From Kaiparowitsia implicata GSE-PSE-MK54-09C (GTDB taxonomy: Bacteria > Cyanobacteriota > Cyanobacteriia > Elainellales > Elainellaceae), in NCBI GenBank assembly GCA_019359435.1, contig JAHHHI010000056.1:124001-188000 (forward strand): a DNA stretch of 64,000 nt. The letters run 5' to 3'. The position numbers and the translations under genes were made by a program. The notes under the pieces were generated by a model. The model searched no databases and was not told where the DNA came from. It was given only the letters and a program-made list of their open reading frames with translations. This document shows, in pieces, positions 44,968 to 53,780 of the stretch. Numbering within the stretch: position 1 is the first letter of the stretch; each line of letters begins with the position of its first letter.

Positions 44968-45132
44968 ATGGCAACCGTGACTCAAATGAAATGCGCCTGC
45001 GAACCTTGTCTCTGCGTCGTTCATCTCGAAGATGCAGTGCACAAAGATGGTAAGCACTACTGCAGTGAAGCCTGCGCCGAGGGCCATCCAAACGGCCATG
45101 GCGATTGTGGGCACACTGGCTGTAGCTGCTAA
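44968..45132 (+). CDS. smtA: SmtA-type bacterial metallothionein
   Basis: A 54-residue zinc/cadmium-binding protein. ATG 44968 is chosen because AAAGGA lies 8 bp upstream and MATVTQMKCACEPCLC then aligns with known SmtA; the longer frame from 44905 adds unrelated residues. Nine Cys and several His occur in the family order: KCACEPCLC, HYCSEACAEGH and CGHTGCSC. The zinc-finger-like CSEAC part and the four-metal cluster fold are known for SmtA. Regulation by the SmtB-type operator upstream is likely. Its terminator is at 45240. Confidence 0.95.
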   Translation: MATVTQMKCACEPCLCVVHLEDAVHKDGKHYCSEACAEGHPNGHGDCGHTGCSC

Positions 45133-45239
45133 TAAAATCGTGAGTTGGGGAGACGCTTGCGTCCTCTATAGAGCTAACGTTGATAGAACCGTCAATTTGA
45201 GAGTGCCATTTCAGCTTTGCCTTGCGGAGCTGAAATGAC

Positions 45240-45280
45240 AAAAACTTACGCCCTTTGCTTTGCAGAGGGCGTAAGTTTTT
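45240..45280. terminator. Rho-independent terminator after smtA, bidirectional
   Basis: A 15-bp perfect stem AAAAACTTACGCCCT (45240-45254)/AGGGCGTAAGTTTTT (45266-45280) with an 11-nt loop and a T run. It can serve smtA and the convergent gene at 45326. A smaller stem, TTTCAGCT/AGCTGAAA, precedes it (45209-45236). Confidence 0.88.
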
Positions 45281-45325
45281 ACATTGGTTAACTGTTTGCC
45301 TAGCATTGTGAAATGCGTTTGCACC

Positions 45326-45736
45326 TTAACGCATGAGTGGACTGCCGTGATGGTGAATCAAGAACCATGACGCTCCCATTCGCTCAAACACATTGGTGGC
45401 GATAGATTTAGCCTCTAGGCGACGGGCACCCACCACCTGCATAATAGACTCCACTACCACCACCACAGCGAGACTGCCGGAGATTTCCGAAGACTTCACT
45501 TGCACATCCACCTCAAGATAGTGAGTGTTGTGAAAAATCTGTTCCCAAGAGTCGTGGATATTGTCCCATCCCATCAAAACGCCGCGCCCAGGGTGAACAC
45601 ATAGACACCCCGTTCCCTTAGACCACACCTCGCTCATGGCGTCGATGCTGCGCTTTTCAAATGCTCGATAGAAGGCTTCGTTGGCGGCTAAGACTGCATC
45701 AATGCCCTGTCTAATATCCCGTTCAATGTTTCTCAT
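45326..45736 (-). CDS. SnoaL/NTF2-like domain protein
   Basis: A protein of about 136 residues from ATG 45736 (MRNIERDIRQGIDAVLAANE); an upstream ATG at 45778 would add 14 residues that look unconserved. It has the cystatin-like NTF2/SnoaL_3 features: ANEAFYRAFEKRSIDAMSEVW, the CLCVHPGRGVLMGWDNIHDSW segment and the final SWFLIHHHGSPL strand. Family members include enzymes and binding proteins of varied function, so only the fold is claimed. It is convergent with smtA across a shared terminator. Confidence 0.82.
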   Translation of the reverse strand: MRNIERDIRQGIDAVLAANEAFYRAFEKRSIDAMSEVWSKGTGCLCVHPGRGVLMGWDNIHDSWEQIFHNTHYLEVDVQVKSSEISGSLAVVVVVESIMQVVGARRLEAKSIATNVFERMGASWFLIHHHGSPLMR

Positions 45737-45856
45737 GCTTTCGTCCGGCAACCTGCCTGATGCATTGTCAGAAGGCACCGCCTGTGAGCGATCGCCCTCT
45801 AACTATCGGGATCTGTCTCACAGGACTTATCCCATCTGCCTTCAATGTGAACGGGA

Positions 45857-45949
45857 CTAGATCATCTTGATGCTTCGCAGCACAAAATACATGCCAAAAG
45901 CAGCCCCAGCCGCGCCAACCAAAATCACCAAATATAAGACTGATGCCAT
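45857..45949 (-). CDS. petL: Probable cytochrome b6-f complex subunit PetL
   Basis: A 30-residue frame too short for routine gene finding. AGGAG lies 8 bp before its ATG (complement of 45947-45949). The product MASVLYLVILVGAAGAAFGM-YFVLRSIKMI is a single membrane helix with a positively charged tail, the plan of PetL (short helix ending LRxxKxI/L). PetL stabilises the b6f complex. Other tiny single-helix photosynthetic subunits are possible alternatives, so confidence is moderate. Confidence 0.6.
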   Translation of the reverse strand: MASVLYLVILVGAAGAAFGMYFVLRSIKMI

Positions 45950-46328
45950 GTTTCGATACTCCTAGACAATCTGATCGCTGTTTTCTCAGGCTGTGATGAA
46001 CGCCAGTCTGCGGGTTTCGTTGTTTCAAACGTTAACGGGAAATCTCGATTGAACGATTTGCGTGAAATCTAACAAACTTTGAGATCAAGCGCAGACCCTA
46101 ACAAGCTTTCTGGCATTACCGCATGACTTATATTGAACCATCAAAGCGGGATCACTTCCACAGCAGACTAGGCCAGTGAATGCTCGCGCGGCAATCCTTG
46201 ACGGCTTAGGGTCGGGCGTGCTGCTTTGGACTGGCCTGCCACTCCCAGCGGCAGGATAGGTTAGATGGATTGCAGGTGCGATAATGGTCGGTACGCTGAA
46301 CCATTGAGCAAAACAGGTAGAACCATCC
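45950..46328. other. Intergenic region upstream of petL and aroB
   Basis: Divergent promoter region of the small membrane-protein gene (-) and aroB (+). A GATAAT at about 46280 could be the aroB -10 box. No conserved gene or RNA is seen. Confidence 0.5.
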
Positions 46329-47444
46329 ATGAAGTCGGTGATTACGGTTGATGTGCCCCAGGGCAGCTATGAGGTGGCGATCGCCCCAGGCAGTCTTGAT
46401 CACTTAGGCACTTGGATGCAGCCGCTAGGGCTAGGGCGCAAGGTGCTGCTGGTATCAAGCCCACCGATTTTTAAGCATTATGGGGAGCGGGCGATCGCCG
46501 CCCTGAACCAAGCTGAGTTTGATGTAGCATCGGTGCTGCTGCCTCCCGGCGAACGCTACAAAACCCCAAAAGCTCTGCAAAAAATCTACGACGCAGCCCT
46601 ACAGCATCGACTTGAGCGCTCCTCTACGGTTGTGGCGCTGGGTGGCGGGGTAATGGGTGACATGGCGGGTTTTGCAGCGGCGACCTGGCTGCGGGGCATC
46701 GCCGTCGTTCAAGTGCCCACCACGCTGCTGGCAATGGTCGATGCCTCCATCGGCGGCAAAACGGGCGTCAACCATCCCCAGGGAAAAAACTTAATCGGAT
46801 CCTTTCATCAACCGCGCTTGGTGCTGATTGACCCAGAGGTGCTGCACACGCTGCCCGGACGCGAGTTTCGCGCAGGGATGGCAGAAGTGATCAAATACGG
46901 CGTGATTTGGGATGCCGACCTATTTGAGCAACTAGAACGCACACCCAGGCTCGATCAACTCCGGGCGCTCTCTCCCGAACTGTTGCACACGATTCTGACC
47001 CGCTCTTGTCAAGCCAAAGCCCATGTCGTTAGCCAAGATGAGAAAGAAGCTGGCTTACGCGCCATCCTCAACTACGGCCATACCATTGGGCACGCCGTAG
47101 AAAGCCTAACGGGCTATCGCGTCGTGAATCACGGTGAAGCCGTGGGCATCGGCATGGTGGCCGCAGGGGCGATCGCCACCCAACTTCACCTTTGGGACGC
47201 CGACGCTACTCAGCGACAGCACGCCCTAATCGCCAAAACTCACCTGCCCACCTGTCTCCCCTCCGGCATAGATCTTGACGCGATTCTCGCCAGTCTGCAA
47301 ACCGACAAAAAGGTAGAAGGTGGCAAAGTTCGCTTTGTGCTGCCGACTCGTATCGGCCACGCCATCGTCACCGACCAAGCGACCCCAGACGTGATTCGCC
47401 CGGTTTTAGAACACCTGCGGGCAGAGGCAGAAGTCAGGCCGTAG
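46329..47444 (+). CDS. aroB: 3-dehydroquinate synthase
   Basis: A 371-residue enzyme of the shikimate pathway that converts DAHP to 3-dehydroquinate with NAD and a divalent metal. Motifs: [20 protein letters not shown] (nucleotide binding), [28 protein letters not shown] with the metal-binding Glu, and [11 protein letters not shown] with metal-binding His residues. Length is normal. The cytosolic enzyme gene is transcribed with 105 bp before scpB, possibly a shared transcript. Confidence 0.97.
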   Translation: MKSVITVDVPQGSYEVAIAPGSLDHLGTWMQPLGLGRKVLLVSSPPIFKHYGERAIAALNQAEFDVASVLLPPGERYKTPKALQKIYDAALQHRLERSSTVVALGGGVMGDMAGFAAATWLRGIAVVQVPTTLLAMVDASIGGKTGVNHPQGKNLIGSFHQPRLVLIDPEVLHTLPGREFRAGMAEVIKYGVIWDADLFEQLERTPRLDQLRALSPELLHTILTRSCQAKAHVVSQDEKEAGLRAILNYGHTIGHAVESLTGYRVVNHGEAVGIGMVAAGAIATQLHLWDADATQRQHALIAKTHLPTCLPSGIDLDAILASLQTDKKVEGGKVRFVLPTRIGHAIVTDQATPDVIRPVLEHLRAEAEVRP

Positions 47445-47549
47445 CGGTTAGCCGTGAATGGAAAATTCAGAGCCTGAACCCTCCCACTCAATCTCTAAAC
47501 TCTTCGCCCTTCCACCTTTCAACATTCAAGCCCTCCCGCCCTATACCCA

Positions 47550-48107
47550 ATGCCCCGCCTTGCCAGCAAGCTCGAAGCCATTCTCTACCTCAAAGGTCAG
47601 CCGTTGCCCGTTACCAAGCTGGTGGAGTATGCAGCCCGTAGCCGCAGCGAGGTCGAGGATGGGCTGATTGAGCTAATGGCGGAGTATGCCCACCGCGACA
47701 CTGCGTTAGAAATTGTAGAAACTCCCGATGGCTACTGCATGCAGCTGAGAGAAGAGTTTCAGGATTTGGTGCATTCGCTGGTGCCCGTGGATGTGGGATT
47801 AGGAGCGTTGCGAACCCTAGCGGCGATCGCCCTCAAAGGGCCACTTACCCTAACCGCGCTGGTAGAACTGCGAGGCTCTGGCGCATATCAGCATGTGCAG
47901 GAGTTGGTAGAGATGGGCTTTGTGAAAAAGCGTCGCAAAGCCGAGACTCGTTCATCCTGGCTGCAAGTAACCAACAAGTTCTATCAATACTTTCAGGTTG
48001 ATAAATTGCCGACGATTCAGCCTGTCAGCAGCTCTACGTCTGATGCGGATGATAAAGCTGCGAACGATAATACTGCGGATGACGAATATGAAGCCGAGGT
48101 AGAGTAG
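47550..48107 (+). CDS. scpB: Segregation and condensation protein B
   Basis: A 185-residue protein with two winged-helix domains: LASKLEAILYLKGQPLPVTKL at the start and the ALRTLAAIALKGPLTLTALVELRGSG segment with QELVEMGFVKKRRK in the second. ScpB binds ScpA and SMC in chromosome condensation. The C-terminal 25 residues are acidic and low in complexity, as is common. A MITE-like element begins 9 bp after the stop. Confidence 0.92.
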   Translation: MPRLASKLEAILYLKGQPLPVTKLVEYAARSRSEVEDGLIELMAEYAHRDTALEIVETPDGYCMQLREEFQDLVHSLVPVDVGLGALRTLAAIALKGPLTLTALVELRGSGAYQHVQELVEMGFVKKRRKAETRSSWLQVTNKFYQYFQVDKLPTIQPVSSSTSDADDKAANDNTADDEYEAEVE

Positions 48108-48116
48108 AGCATTATT

Positions 48117-48240
48117 AACGTCAGTTCGGGTTGAGAGGGTTTTGGGGCATCGCGCGACGCGCGATGCCCCAAAACCCTTAATGTGCCGTACGCGTCGCGT
48201 ACGGCACATTAAGGGTTTGAGCTTATCCCGAACTCAGGTT
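48117..48240 (+). mobile_element. 124-bp palindromic MITE-like element, copy A
   Basis: It is bounded by imperfect terminal inverted repeats, AACGTCAGTTCGGG and the complement of AACCTGAGTTCGGG (12 of 14). Inside are two long hairpins: 48136-48155/48159-48178, and 48172-48193/48197-48218. They share the AACCC segment, so only one can form at a time. Copy B is the same length in the opposite orientation. No transposase is encoded. Confidence 0.85.
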
Positions 48241-48272
48241 AATTATTGAACATTGCAGGCTAATACGGCACG

Positions 48273-49415
48273 TTATGCACGGCGCTGCGCCTGTTTGAGG
48301 GCATCGATGATATGAATATTGGCTTTGGGAAAGGGGTATTGCGCCAAGTCATCCACCGTTACCCAGCGCACTTCATCACATTCCAAGGGTTGCGGTTCGC
48401 CTGTGAGATGGCGGCAGTGGTGCACATTGAGGGTGACTCGAAAGTGAGAGTAGGCGTGGTTGACCGTAATTAGGCGATCGCCCACCTCCACATCGATTCC
48501 CAATTCTTCTTGAATTTCGCGGCGAATGCACTGCTCCACCGTTTCCCCCGGCTCTAACTTGCCACCCGGAAACTCCCACAGTCCTCCCAGCAGCCCCTCT
48601 TGGCGGCGACGGTCAATGAGAATTTGACGCTGCTCATTCCAAATCACCGCCACACCAATTTGCTTATGGGGCAAGGGCGGGCGCTGGTCAGAGTGGGGAA
48701 GTTCGTGTTGCATGGCACGGGCATAGGCACGACAGTGGACAATCCAAGGACATCGGTCACATGCGGGCTGCTTGGGGGTGCAAACCGTGGCACCCAAATC
48801 CATCAAGGCTTGATTAAAATTGCGCGGTGACTCCTGATCGAGCAGCGTTTCTGACCACTGCCAGAGTTGGCTGAGCGCTCGACTGGGCGATCGCTCCAGC
48901 GCGACTAGCCGTGCCAGCACTCGCTTTACATTACCATCCAAAATGGGAACCGGCTGGTTAAAGGCTGCACTGAGAATGCCGCCCGCCGTGGTGCGCCCAA
49001 TGCCAGGAAGGGCGATCGCCCCGGCCAACGTCGATGGAAACTGCCCCCCATGATCGTGCACCACCTGCTGTGCCGCCCGGTGCAAGTTGCGGGCTCGCGC
49101 ATAGTAGCCTAGCCCTTCCCACTGTTTCAGCACCTGCTCTTGGCTAGCGGCAGCCAGATCTGCCACCGTCGGAAACATAGCCAACCATCGCTGATAGTAG
49201 GGAATTACGGTCTTTACCTGGGTTTGTTGCAGCATAATTTCCGAAATCCAAATCGCATAGGGATCTCGGCTATTTCGCCAGGGCAGCTCTCGCCCCTGCT
49301 GGGCGTACCAAATCAACAGCCGTTGACGCAGCTCAGATACGGCAACAGTCGACCAATCCAATAGGGGATCAGCCGACTGCTGCGTAGGTAAGTTTGGTAA
49401 TTTGCGAGACGGCAC
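48273..49415 (-). CDS. mutY: A/G-specific adenine glycosylase
   Basis: A 380-residue base-excision repair enzyme that removes A opposite 8-oxoG. ISEIMLQQTQVKTVIPYY carries the catalytic Glu region, the helix-hairpin-helix is LPGIGRTTAGGILSAAF, the catalytic Asp is in ILDGNVKRVLARL, and the [4Fe-4S] ligands are C-x6-C-x2-C-x5-C (CTPKQPACDRCPWIVHC). The C-terminal NUDIX-like domain (GGLWEFPGGKLEPGE, REIQEELGI) gives 8-oxoG recognition. Complete. It is convergent with scpB across MITE copy A. Confidence 0.96.
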   Translation of the reverse strand: MPSRKLPNLPTQQSADPLLDWSTVAVSELRQRLLIWYAQQGRELPWRNSRDPYAIWISEIMLQQTQVKTVIPYYQRWLAMFPTVADLAAASQEQVLKQWEGLGYYARARNLHRAAQQVVHDHGGQFPSTLAGAIALPGIGRTTAGGILSAAFNQPVPILDGNVKRVLARLVALERSPSRALSQLWQWSETLLDQESPRNFNQALMDLGATVCTPKQPACDRCPWIVHCRAYARAMQHELPHSDQRPPLPHKQIGVAVIWNEQRQILIDRRRQEGLLGGLWEFPGGKLEPGETVEQCIRREIQEELGIDVEVGDRLITVNHAYSHFRVTLNVHHCRHLTGEPQPLECDEVRWVTVDDLAQYPFPKANIHIIDALKQAQRRA

Positions 49416-49424
49416 AATCAGTCG

Positions 49425-49799
49425 CTAGGCATCGGGGTCAGAGTCAACAGGCTGGAGCGATCGCTCAAACCCTAATCGCTGTTCAGCATTTCGCAAAAAG
49501 TAGCCACTCATCATCGCCGAGGCTAGCAGCCGCCCCAAGTGCTCGCGACTGGTCGTTACGCTGACATCAAAACCATCCGACGGCAACCCGCCCAGCAGCC
49601 CTATAATGTTGCGCTCCATCACCTGAAACACTTCGGTGCTTTCTGGCTTCGAAAGATGAGAAACAGTGTCAGGGCGCATGGTTTGCACATAGTGCCACAA
49701 GTGGTTGTTTGACTCACCACTGTTGAAGAGTTCAGAACGTATGTTGGTTGAGTTATCCACTGCACAAAACCTCATCTGGGCGTAACAAATCGTAGTCAT
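49425..49799 (-). CDS. DUF760 family protein
   Basis: The frame is 124 codons from 49799; a GTG at 49760 (VDNSTNIRSELF) is a likely alternative start, giving 111 residues. The DUF760 core runs LWHYVQTMRPDTVSHLSKPE, VFQVMERNIIGLLGGLPSDGFDV and TTSREHLGRLLASAMMSGYFLRNAEQR. The family is found in cyanobacteria and plastids and has no established bacterial function. It ends 10 bp before mutY on the same strand, so it may be co-transcribed. Confidence 0.85.
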   Translation of the reverse strand: MTTICYAQMRFCAVDNSTNIRSELFNSGESNNHLWHYVQTMRPDTVSHLSKPESTEVFQVMERNIIGLLGGLPSDGFDVSVTTSREHLGRLLASAMMSGYFLRNAEQRLGFERSLQPVDSDPDA

Positions 49800-49949
49800 A
49801 ATCTATCAAGCCCAGACCCCAAATGGCAGTCGGCAGAGCCGAACCTAAATGGGGGGGTATTCCCCCTTCATTCCTGCAATCCAGATACAGCAACCGCTCC
49901 GGTTCACCAATACGAAGGCTGTCAAGCCTAGAGTTAACGCGGCGCTCGC

Positions 49950-51548
49950 CTAAGCGGTCGCTGAGACTTGAAGCGTAGAGGGTTTGGAGCGATCGCCCTG
50001 AAGCTCTATCCCACGACCATTTACAGCCAAATGGCGCACGATCAAATACACCGCCTCCACGTCATCAGGTGCCTCCGCTTTTGCCGCCAGCGTTGCCAAA
50101 TCCAACGGCTGATCCGCAGCAGCCAGCGCGTGCACAATCCGCTGCTGCAACGACAGCACCGAAGCCGCCGCCTTTTTGCCCGCCTCTACCCCAGGCTGAT
50201 GGTAAGCATTGACATTCACCAACGACGCATACAGCCCCACCGCCCGCTCATACAGCGCAATCAGCGCCCCCACAATGCGCGGGTTCACTTGGGGAATGGT
50301 GATCGTGATGGAATCGCGCTGGTTCTCGTATAGCGCTTCGCGTGTGCCCTGCAACAGCCCCGAGAGGTAGTCACCACTGGTGACTCCAGGCTCTACCTCC
50401 AGAGCCTGGCCCTCTTTCTCCGGTCGATCTTCGAGCACTTCGATAAACGTGGCAAAAAAGTTCGCGACTCCTTCCCTCAACTGCTGCACATAGGCATGCT
50501 GATCTGTCGAGCCTTTATTGCCATACACCGCTATCCCTTGGTTTACGGTGTTGCCGTCTAGGTCTAATTCCTTACCCAAAGATTCCATCAACAACTGCTG
50601 CAAATAGCGGCTAAACAGCAGCAGACTGTCTTTATAGGGCAAAATTACCATGTCTTTTTCGCCCTTGCCATTGCCGCTGGCATACCAACAGAGCGCCAGC
50701 ATCGCGGCGGGGTTCTGTTTCAACTCAGGAATGCGGGTGGCCTTATCCATTTCCTGTGCCCCGGCCAACATGCCGCGAATATCGATACCTTGAAGCGCGG
50801 CGGGCAGCAGCCCGACTGCCGAGAGTTCTGACGTGCGCCCCCCAATCCAATCAAACATCGGAAACTCTGCCAGCCAACGGTCTGCAGTCGCCAAGTTTGA
50901 CAACTTGCTGCCGCTCATGGTGATCGCAACTGCATAGTTCGAAAAATCTAGCCCGTGCTGCTCATAGACATGCTTCACTTCTAGCAGGCCGTTGCGAGTT
51001 TCGGGCGTGCCGCCAGATTTGCTGGTAATAAGAACGAGGGTAGAAGAGAGGCGTTTCCCCAACCCTGTCAAGACCCGCCCGATTCCTGCCGGGTCAGTAT
51101 TATCAATAAAGTGAATCTGCATGGGCGGCGTGGCAGGCGCTAGGGCCTCGGCCACAAACTGTGGCCCCAAGGCTGAGCCACCAATGCCTACCGACAGCAC
51201 ATCGGTAAACTTAGCCGCATCCGGTGGCTTAATTTCGCCAGAATGCACTTGCCCCACAAAGGTTTCAATCTGTTCTAGCCCATCTAGGATCTCGCGGCGC
51301 AGGTTAGGGCTAGGGGCTAGATCGGGGTCGCGCAGCCAGTAGTGCCCCACCATGCGGTTTTCGTCAGGATTGGCGATCGCCCCCTTCTCCAGTTCATCCA
51401 TCGCAGCGAATGCTTGGTCAAACTTGGGACGTAGAGCCTCCACCAGATCAGCATCAAACCGCATCCGGCTAATGTCGAGGTACAGATTCAGACCGCTGTG
51501 GAAGTATAGCCAGTCTTGATACCGTTCCCAAAGCTGTGTTGCATTCAT
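49950..51548 (-). CDS. pgi: Glucose-6-phosphate isomerase
   Basis: A 532-residue enzyme interconverting glucose-6-phosphate and fructose-6-phosphate. SIS-domain motifs: [57 protein letters not shown] and the [17 protein letters not shown] segment with the catalytic His. The length and N-terminus ([13 protein letters not shown]) match cyanobacterial Pgi. Cytosolic; serves glycolysis, the oxidative pentose phosphate path and glycogen metabolism. Confidence 0.97.
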   Translation of the reverse strand: MNATQLWERYQDWLYFHSGLNLYLDISRMRFDADLVEALRPKFDQAFAAMDELEKGAIANPDENRMVGHYWLRDPDLAPSPNLRREILDGLEQIETFVGQVHSGEIKPPDAAKFTDVLSVGIGGSALGPQFVAEALAPATPPMQIHFIDNTDPAGIGRVLTGLGKRLSSTLVLITSKSGGTPETRNGLLEVKHVYEQHGLDFSNYAVAITMSGSKLSNLATADRWLAEFPMFDWIGGRTSELSAVGLLPAALQGIDIRGMLAGAQEMDKATRIPELKQNPAAMLALCWYASGNGKGEKDMVILPYKDSLLLFSRYLQQLLMESLGKELDLDGNTVNQGIAVYGNKGSTDQHAYVQQLREGVANFFATFIEVLEDRPEKEGQALEVEPGVTSGDYLSGLLQGTREALYENQRDSITITIPQVNPRIVGALIALYERAVGLYASLVNVNAYHQPGVEAGKKAAASVLSLQQRIVHALAAADQPLDLATLAAKAEAPDDVEAVYLIVRHLAVNGRGIELQGDRSKPSTLQVSATA

Positions 51549-52026
51549 CGGTTAATCCTATCTATAAAGTGCAAGAGATATGTCAGGTTCTAACCCGTGC
51601 GCCCATCACTCAGAAGCACGCACAATGTAACCCCTTGGGGTGCAGTTGGGCCAGCAGTGTCGCCTCACGGCCCTTTCCTTGAATAGGTTCGACTCGATTA
51701 AAGGTGCGAGTCTAGCCTAGTCTATACGCACATTCTGACTGATTGGGGCTTGTCCCTATACTGCCTGAAAACCCTACCTCTGGGCGGTAACTCATAAGAC
51801 GAACATGCCTAGGACAGGACTGGGGCTGGCCCAGGCTTTTCTCATCTATATGATCGAGATGAGGCGGGAATCCCCCCGTTTGCTCACGCCTTGTTCCGCG
51901 ATCGCCCTATCGCGGGGCGATCCACGGTATATTAGAAAAAAGTTACGAAATGTAACCAGAGACTTTATTCCTTAAGGTTTCATTTCCCGCTACCATACAT
52001 CGTTAAGGTTTTTGAGCATTCCAGCC
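51549..52026. other. Divergent promoter region pgi / TPM-domain gene
   Basis: 478 bp without a gene. It holds an interrupted palindrome around CCGCGATCGCC at about 51896 and AT-rich sequence from 51925 to 51990 that likely includes the promoter of the + gene. A GGTTCGACTC near 51687 is not part of a tRNA cloverleaf. Confidence 0.5.
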
Positions 52027-52830
52027 ATGGTAAAAATTGCAGCACGGAAGGGTGTGGTGTGGCTAGTAGCGGTGCTACTGGCGGTGACCAGTTGGGCGAT
52101 CGCCCCTACAGCCTACGCCTACGACAATCCTGAACTGCTGCCCACGTCACCCACCAACGTGATTGATTTGGCAGACTCGCTCACCAGCATTCAGCAGCAA
52201 GAACTAGATGATCACCTCAGCCAGTTTGAGCAGCAAACCGGGTGGAAGCTCCGCGTATTGACCCAGTTTGACCGCACCCCAGGTCGCGCCGTGAAGGATT
52301 TTTGGGGTCTAGACGATCACAGTGTGCTGCTCGTGGCTGACGCACGCGGCGGCAACCTGCTCAACTTTAGCGTCGGCGACGACCTCTACGACCTGTTGCC
52401 TCGCACGTTTTGGATTGAGCTGCAAACTCGGTATGGCAATCAATTTTTTGTGCGCGACAGTGGCGAAGATGGCTCCATCATTGAGGCGCTGCAATCTATC
52501 GAAACCTGTCTGGCGCGGGGTGGCTGCAACGTCGTTCCCGGTCTGCCTCGCGAACAGTGGATTTTGACCTTGATCACCTCTGTGCTGGGAGGTGTGATCT
52601 GCGGCTTTGCGGCTCAGCCCCGCCGCCCAGGTCAAGTGTTTGCCTGGCAATGGGCTCTCATTTTTTCGCCACTGTGGGGCATTTTGTTCATTGCCTTTGG
52701 CATTGGCCCAGTGGTGACTCGCACGTCTGATTGGTTGCCGCTCATGCGGAATGTGGCGGGGTTTGTGATGGGGTTGCTGGTGGCCTACCTATCGCCAACC
52801 TTCACCAACTCCTCTTCTCCCGAATCATAA
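52027..52830 (+). CDS. TPM-domain membrane protein (TLP18.3/Psb32-like)
   Basis: A 267-residue protein from ATG 52027 (TTG 52012 is a weaker alternative). The signal or anchor is VVWLVAVLLAVTSWAIA with cleavage near AYAYD. The TPM domain spans about 38-160 (VIDLADSLTSIQQQELDDHLSQFEQQTGW in two parts, DHSVLLVADARGGNLLNFSVG). Three hydrophobic segments follow. In plants and cyanobacteria the soluble relatives take part in photosystem II repair; whether this membrane form does is inferred. Confidence 0.85.
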   Translation: MVKIAARKGVVWLVAVLLAVTSWAIAPTAYAYDNPELLPTSPTNVIDLADSLTSIQQQELDDHLSQFEQQTGWKLRVLTQFDRTPGRAVKDFWGLDDHSVLLVADARGGNLLNFSVGDDLYDLLPRTFWIELQTRYGNQFFVRDSGEDGSIIEALQSIETCLARGGCNVVPGLPREQWILTLITSVLGGVICGFAAQPRRPGQVFAWQWALIFSPLWGILFIAFGIGPVVTRTSDWLPLMRNVAGFVMGLLVAYLSPTFTNSSSPES

Positions 52831-52941
52831 GTGCTGAAGGGATCTGCGGCCCACCACCCGAAAGGCCTGGCTCAATCTGTGGCTCGGCTAGGCCAGAAAT
52901 GTGCCAGTATTAAAAGTCAAATGGAGTAGCTCAGGGCTGTT

Positions 52942-53571
52942 ATGGAGTGGCACGTGTCAGACGCTCAAAGTCTCCGCATTATTGACCGCGAGATGGGTGA
53001 GCATAGCTTTTCACCTGCGGAATATGAAATTGTGCGTCGGATTATCCACGCCACAGGCGATTTTGACTACAAATCTCTCATTTGTTTTTCAGAACAGTCT
53101 CTTCAAGCCGGTGCAGCGGCATTAGCGGCCCGCAGCACTATTGTGGTAGATGTGCCGATGGTGCAGGTGGGCATTGCCCCTTTGATTCAAAACACGTTTT
53201 CGAACCCGGTATATTGCAGTATGGATGCGCTGACCCGGCCCCAGCGAGAAAAGACCCGCGTGGCCTGGGGCATTGAAACGCTGGCGCGGCGATATCCTGA
53301 AGCGATTTTTGTGATTGGGCAAGAGCAAACTGCATTAACGGCACTGGTTGAGCTGATTGAGACGGAAGAGATTCGTCCGGCGCTGGTGATTGGAACCCCG
53401 GCTGGCTTTGTGGGGGTAGATGTGGCGATCGCCCGACTTACCGATTCTCTGATTCCCCACATCCGCATTGATGGACGCAAGGGCAGTGCGGTGGTGGCGT
53501 CTGCCATTGTGAATGGCCTGGTGGATTTGGCCTGGCAAGCCTATGGCAAAGAACCCAATGCCTTGAACTAA
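52942..53571 (+). CDS. cobH: Precorrin-8X methylmutase
   Basis: A 209-residue CobH/CbiC enzyme of cobalamin synthesis that moves a methyl group to make hydrogenobyrinate or cobyrinate. Features: IRRIIHATGDFDY-type segment (VRRIIHATGDFDYKSLI) with the conserved His, VVDVPMVQVGI, REKTRVAWGIETLA, IVIGQEQTAL-like FVIGQEQTALTAL, IGTPAGFVGV and GRKGSAVVASAIVNGL. Complete. The product feeds B12-dependent enzymes such as the nrdJ reductase in this window. Confidence 0.95.
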   Translation: MEWHVSDAQSLRIIDREMGEHSFSPAEYEIVRRIIHATGDFDYKSLICFSEQSLQAGAAALAARSTIVVDVPMVQVGIAPLIQNTFSNPVYCSMDALTRPQREKTRVAWGIETLARRYPEAIFVIGQEQTALTALVELIETEEIRPALVIGTPAGFVGVDVAIARLTDSLIPHIRIDGRKGSAVVASAIVNGLVDLAWQAYGKEPNALN

Positions 53572-53780
53572 TGGCCTCAGTTCCGGGTCTATTTTGTCTC
53601 AACGTTTTCTACGTTTGGGACTATTCAGGATCTGTAACGGAGCAGCGTAAGGGCGATCGCCCGAGGTCAGCCATTTGTCAGCCATTTGTCAGCAGTTGAG
53701 GATATAGGCGCACACTGTTCCTAAAAAAGCGCTAGCGTAGCAGATGGGCTGATTTAGCCCCATCTGTTTTGGTTTGTCCC

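Noticed and set aside
51680-51720. GGTTCGACTC as part of a tRNA gene
   Set aside because: No acceptor stem, anticodon arm or D arm can be built around it.
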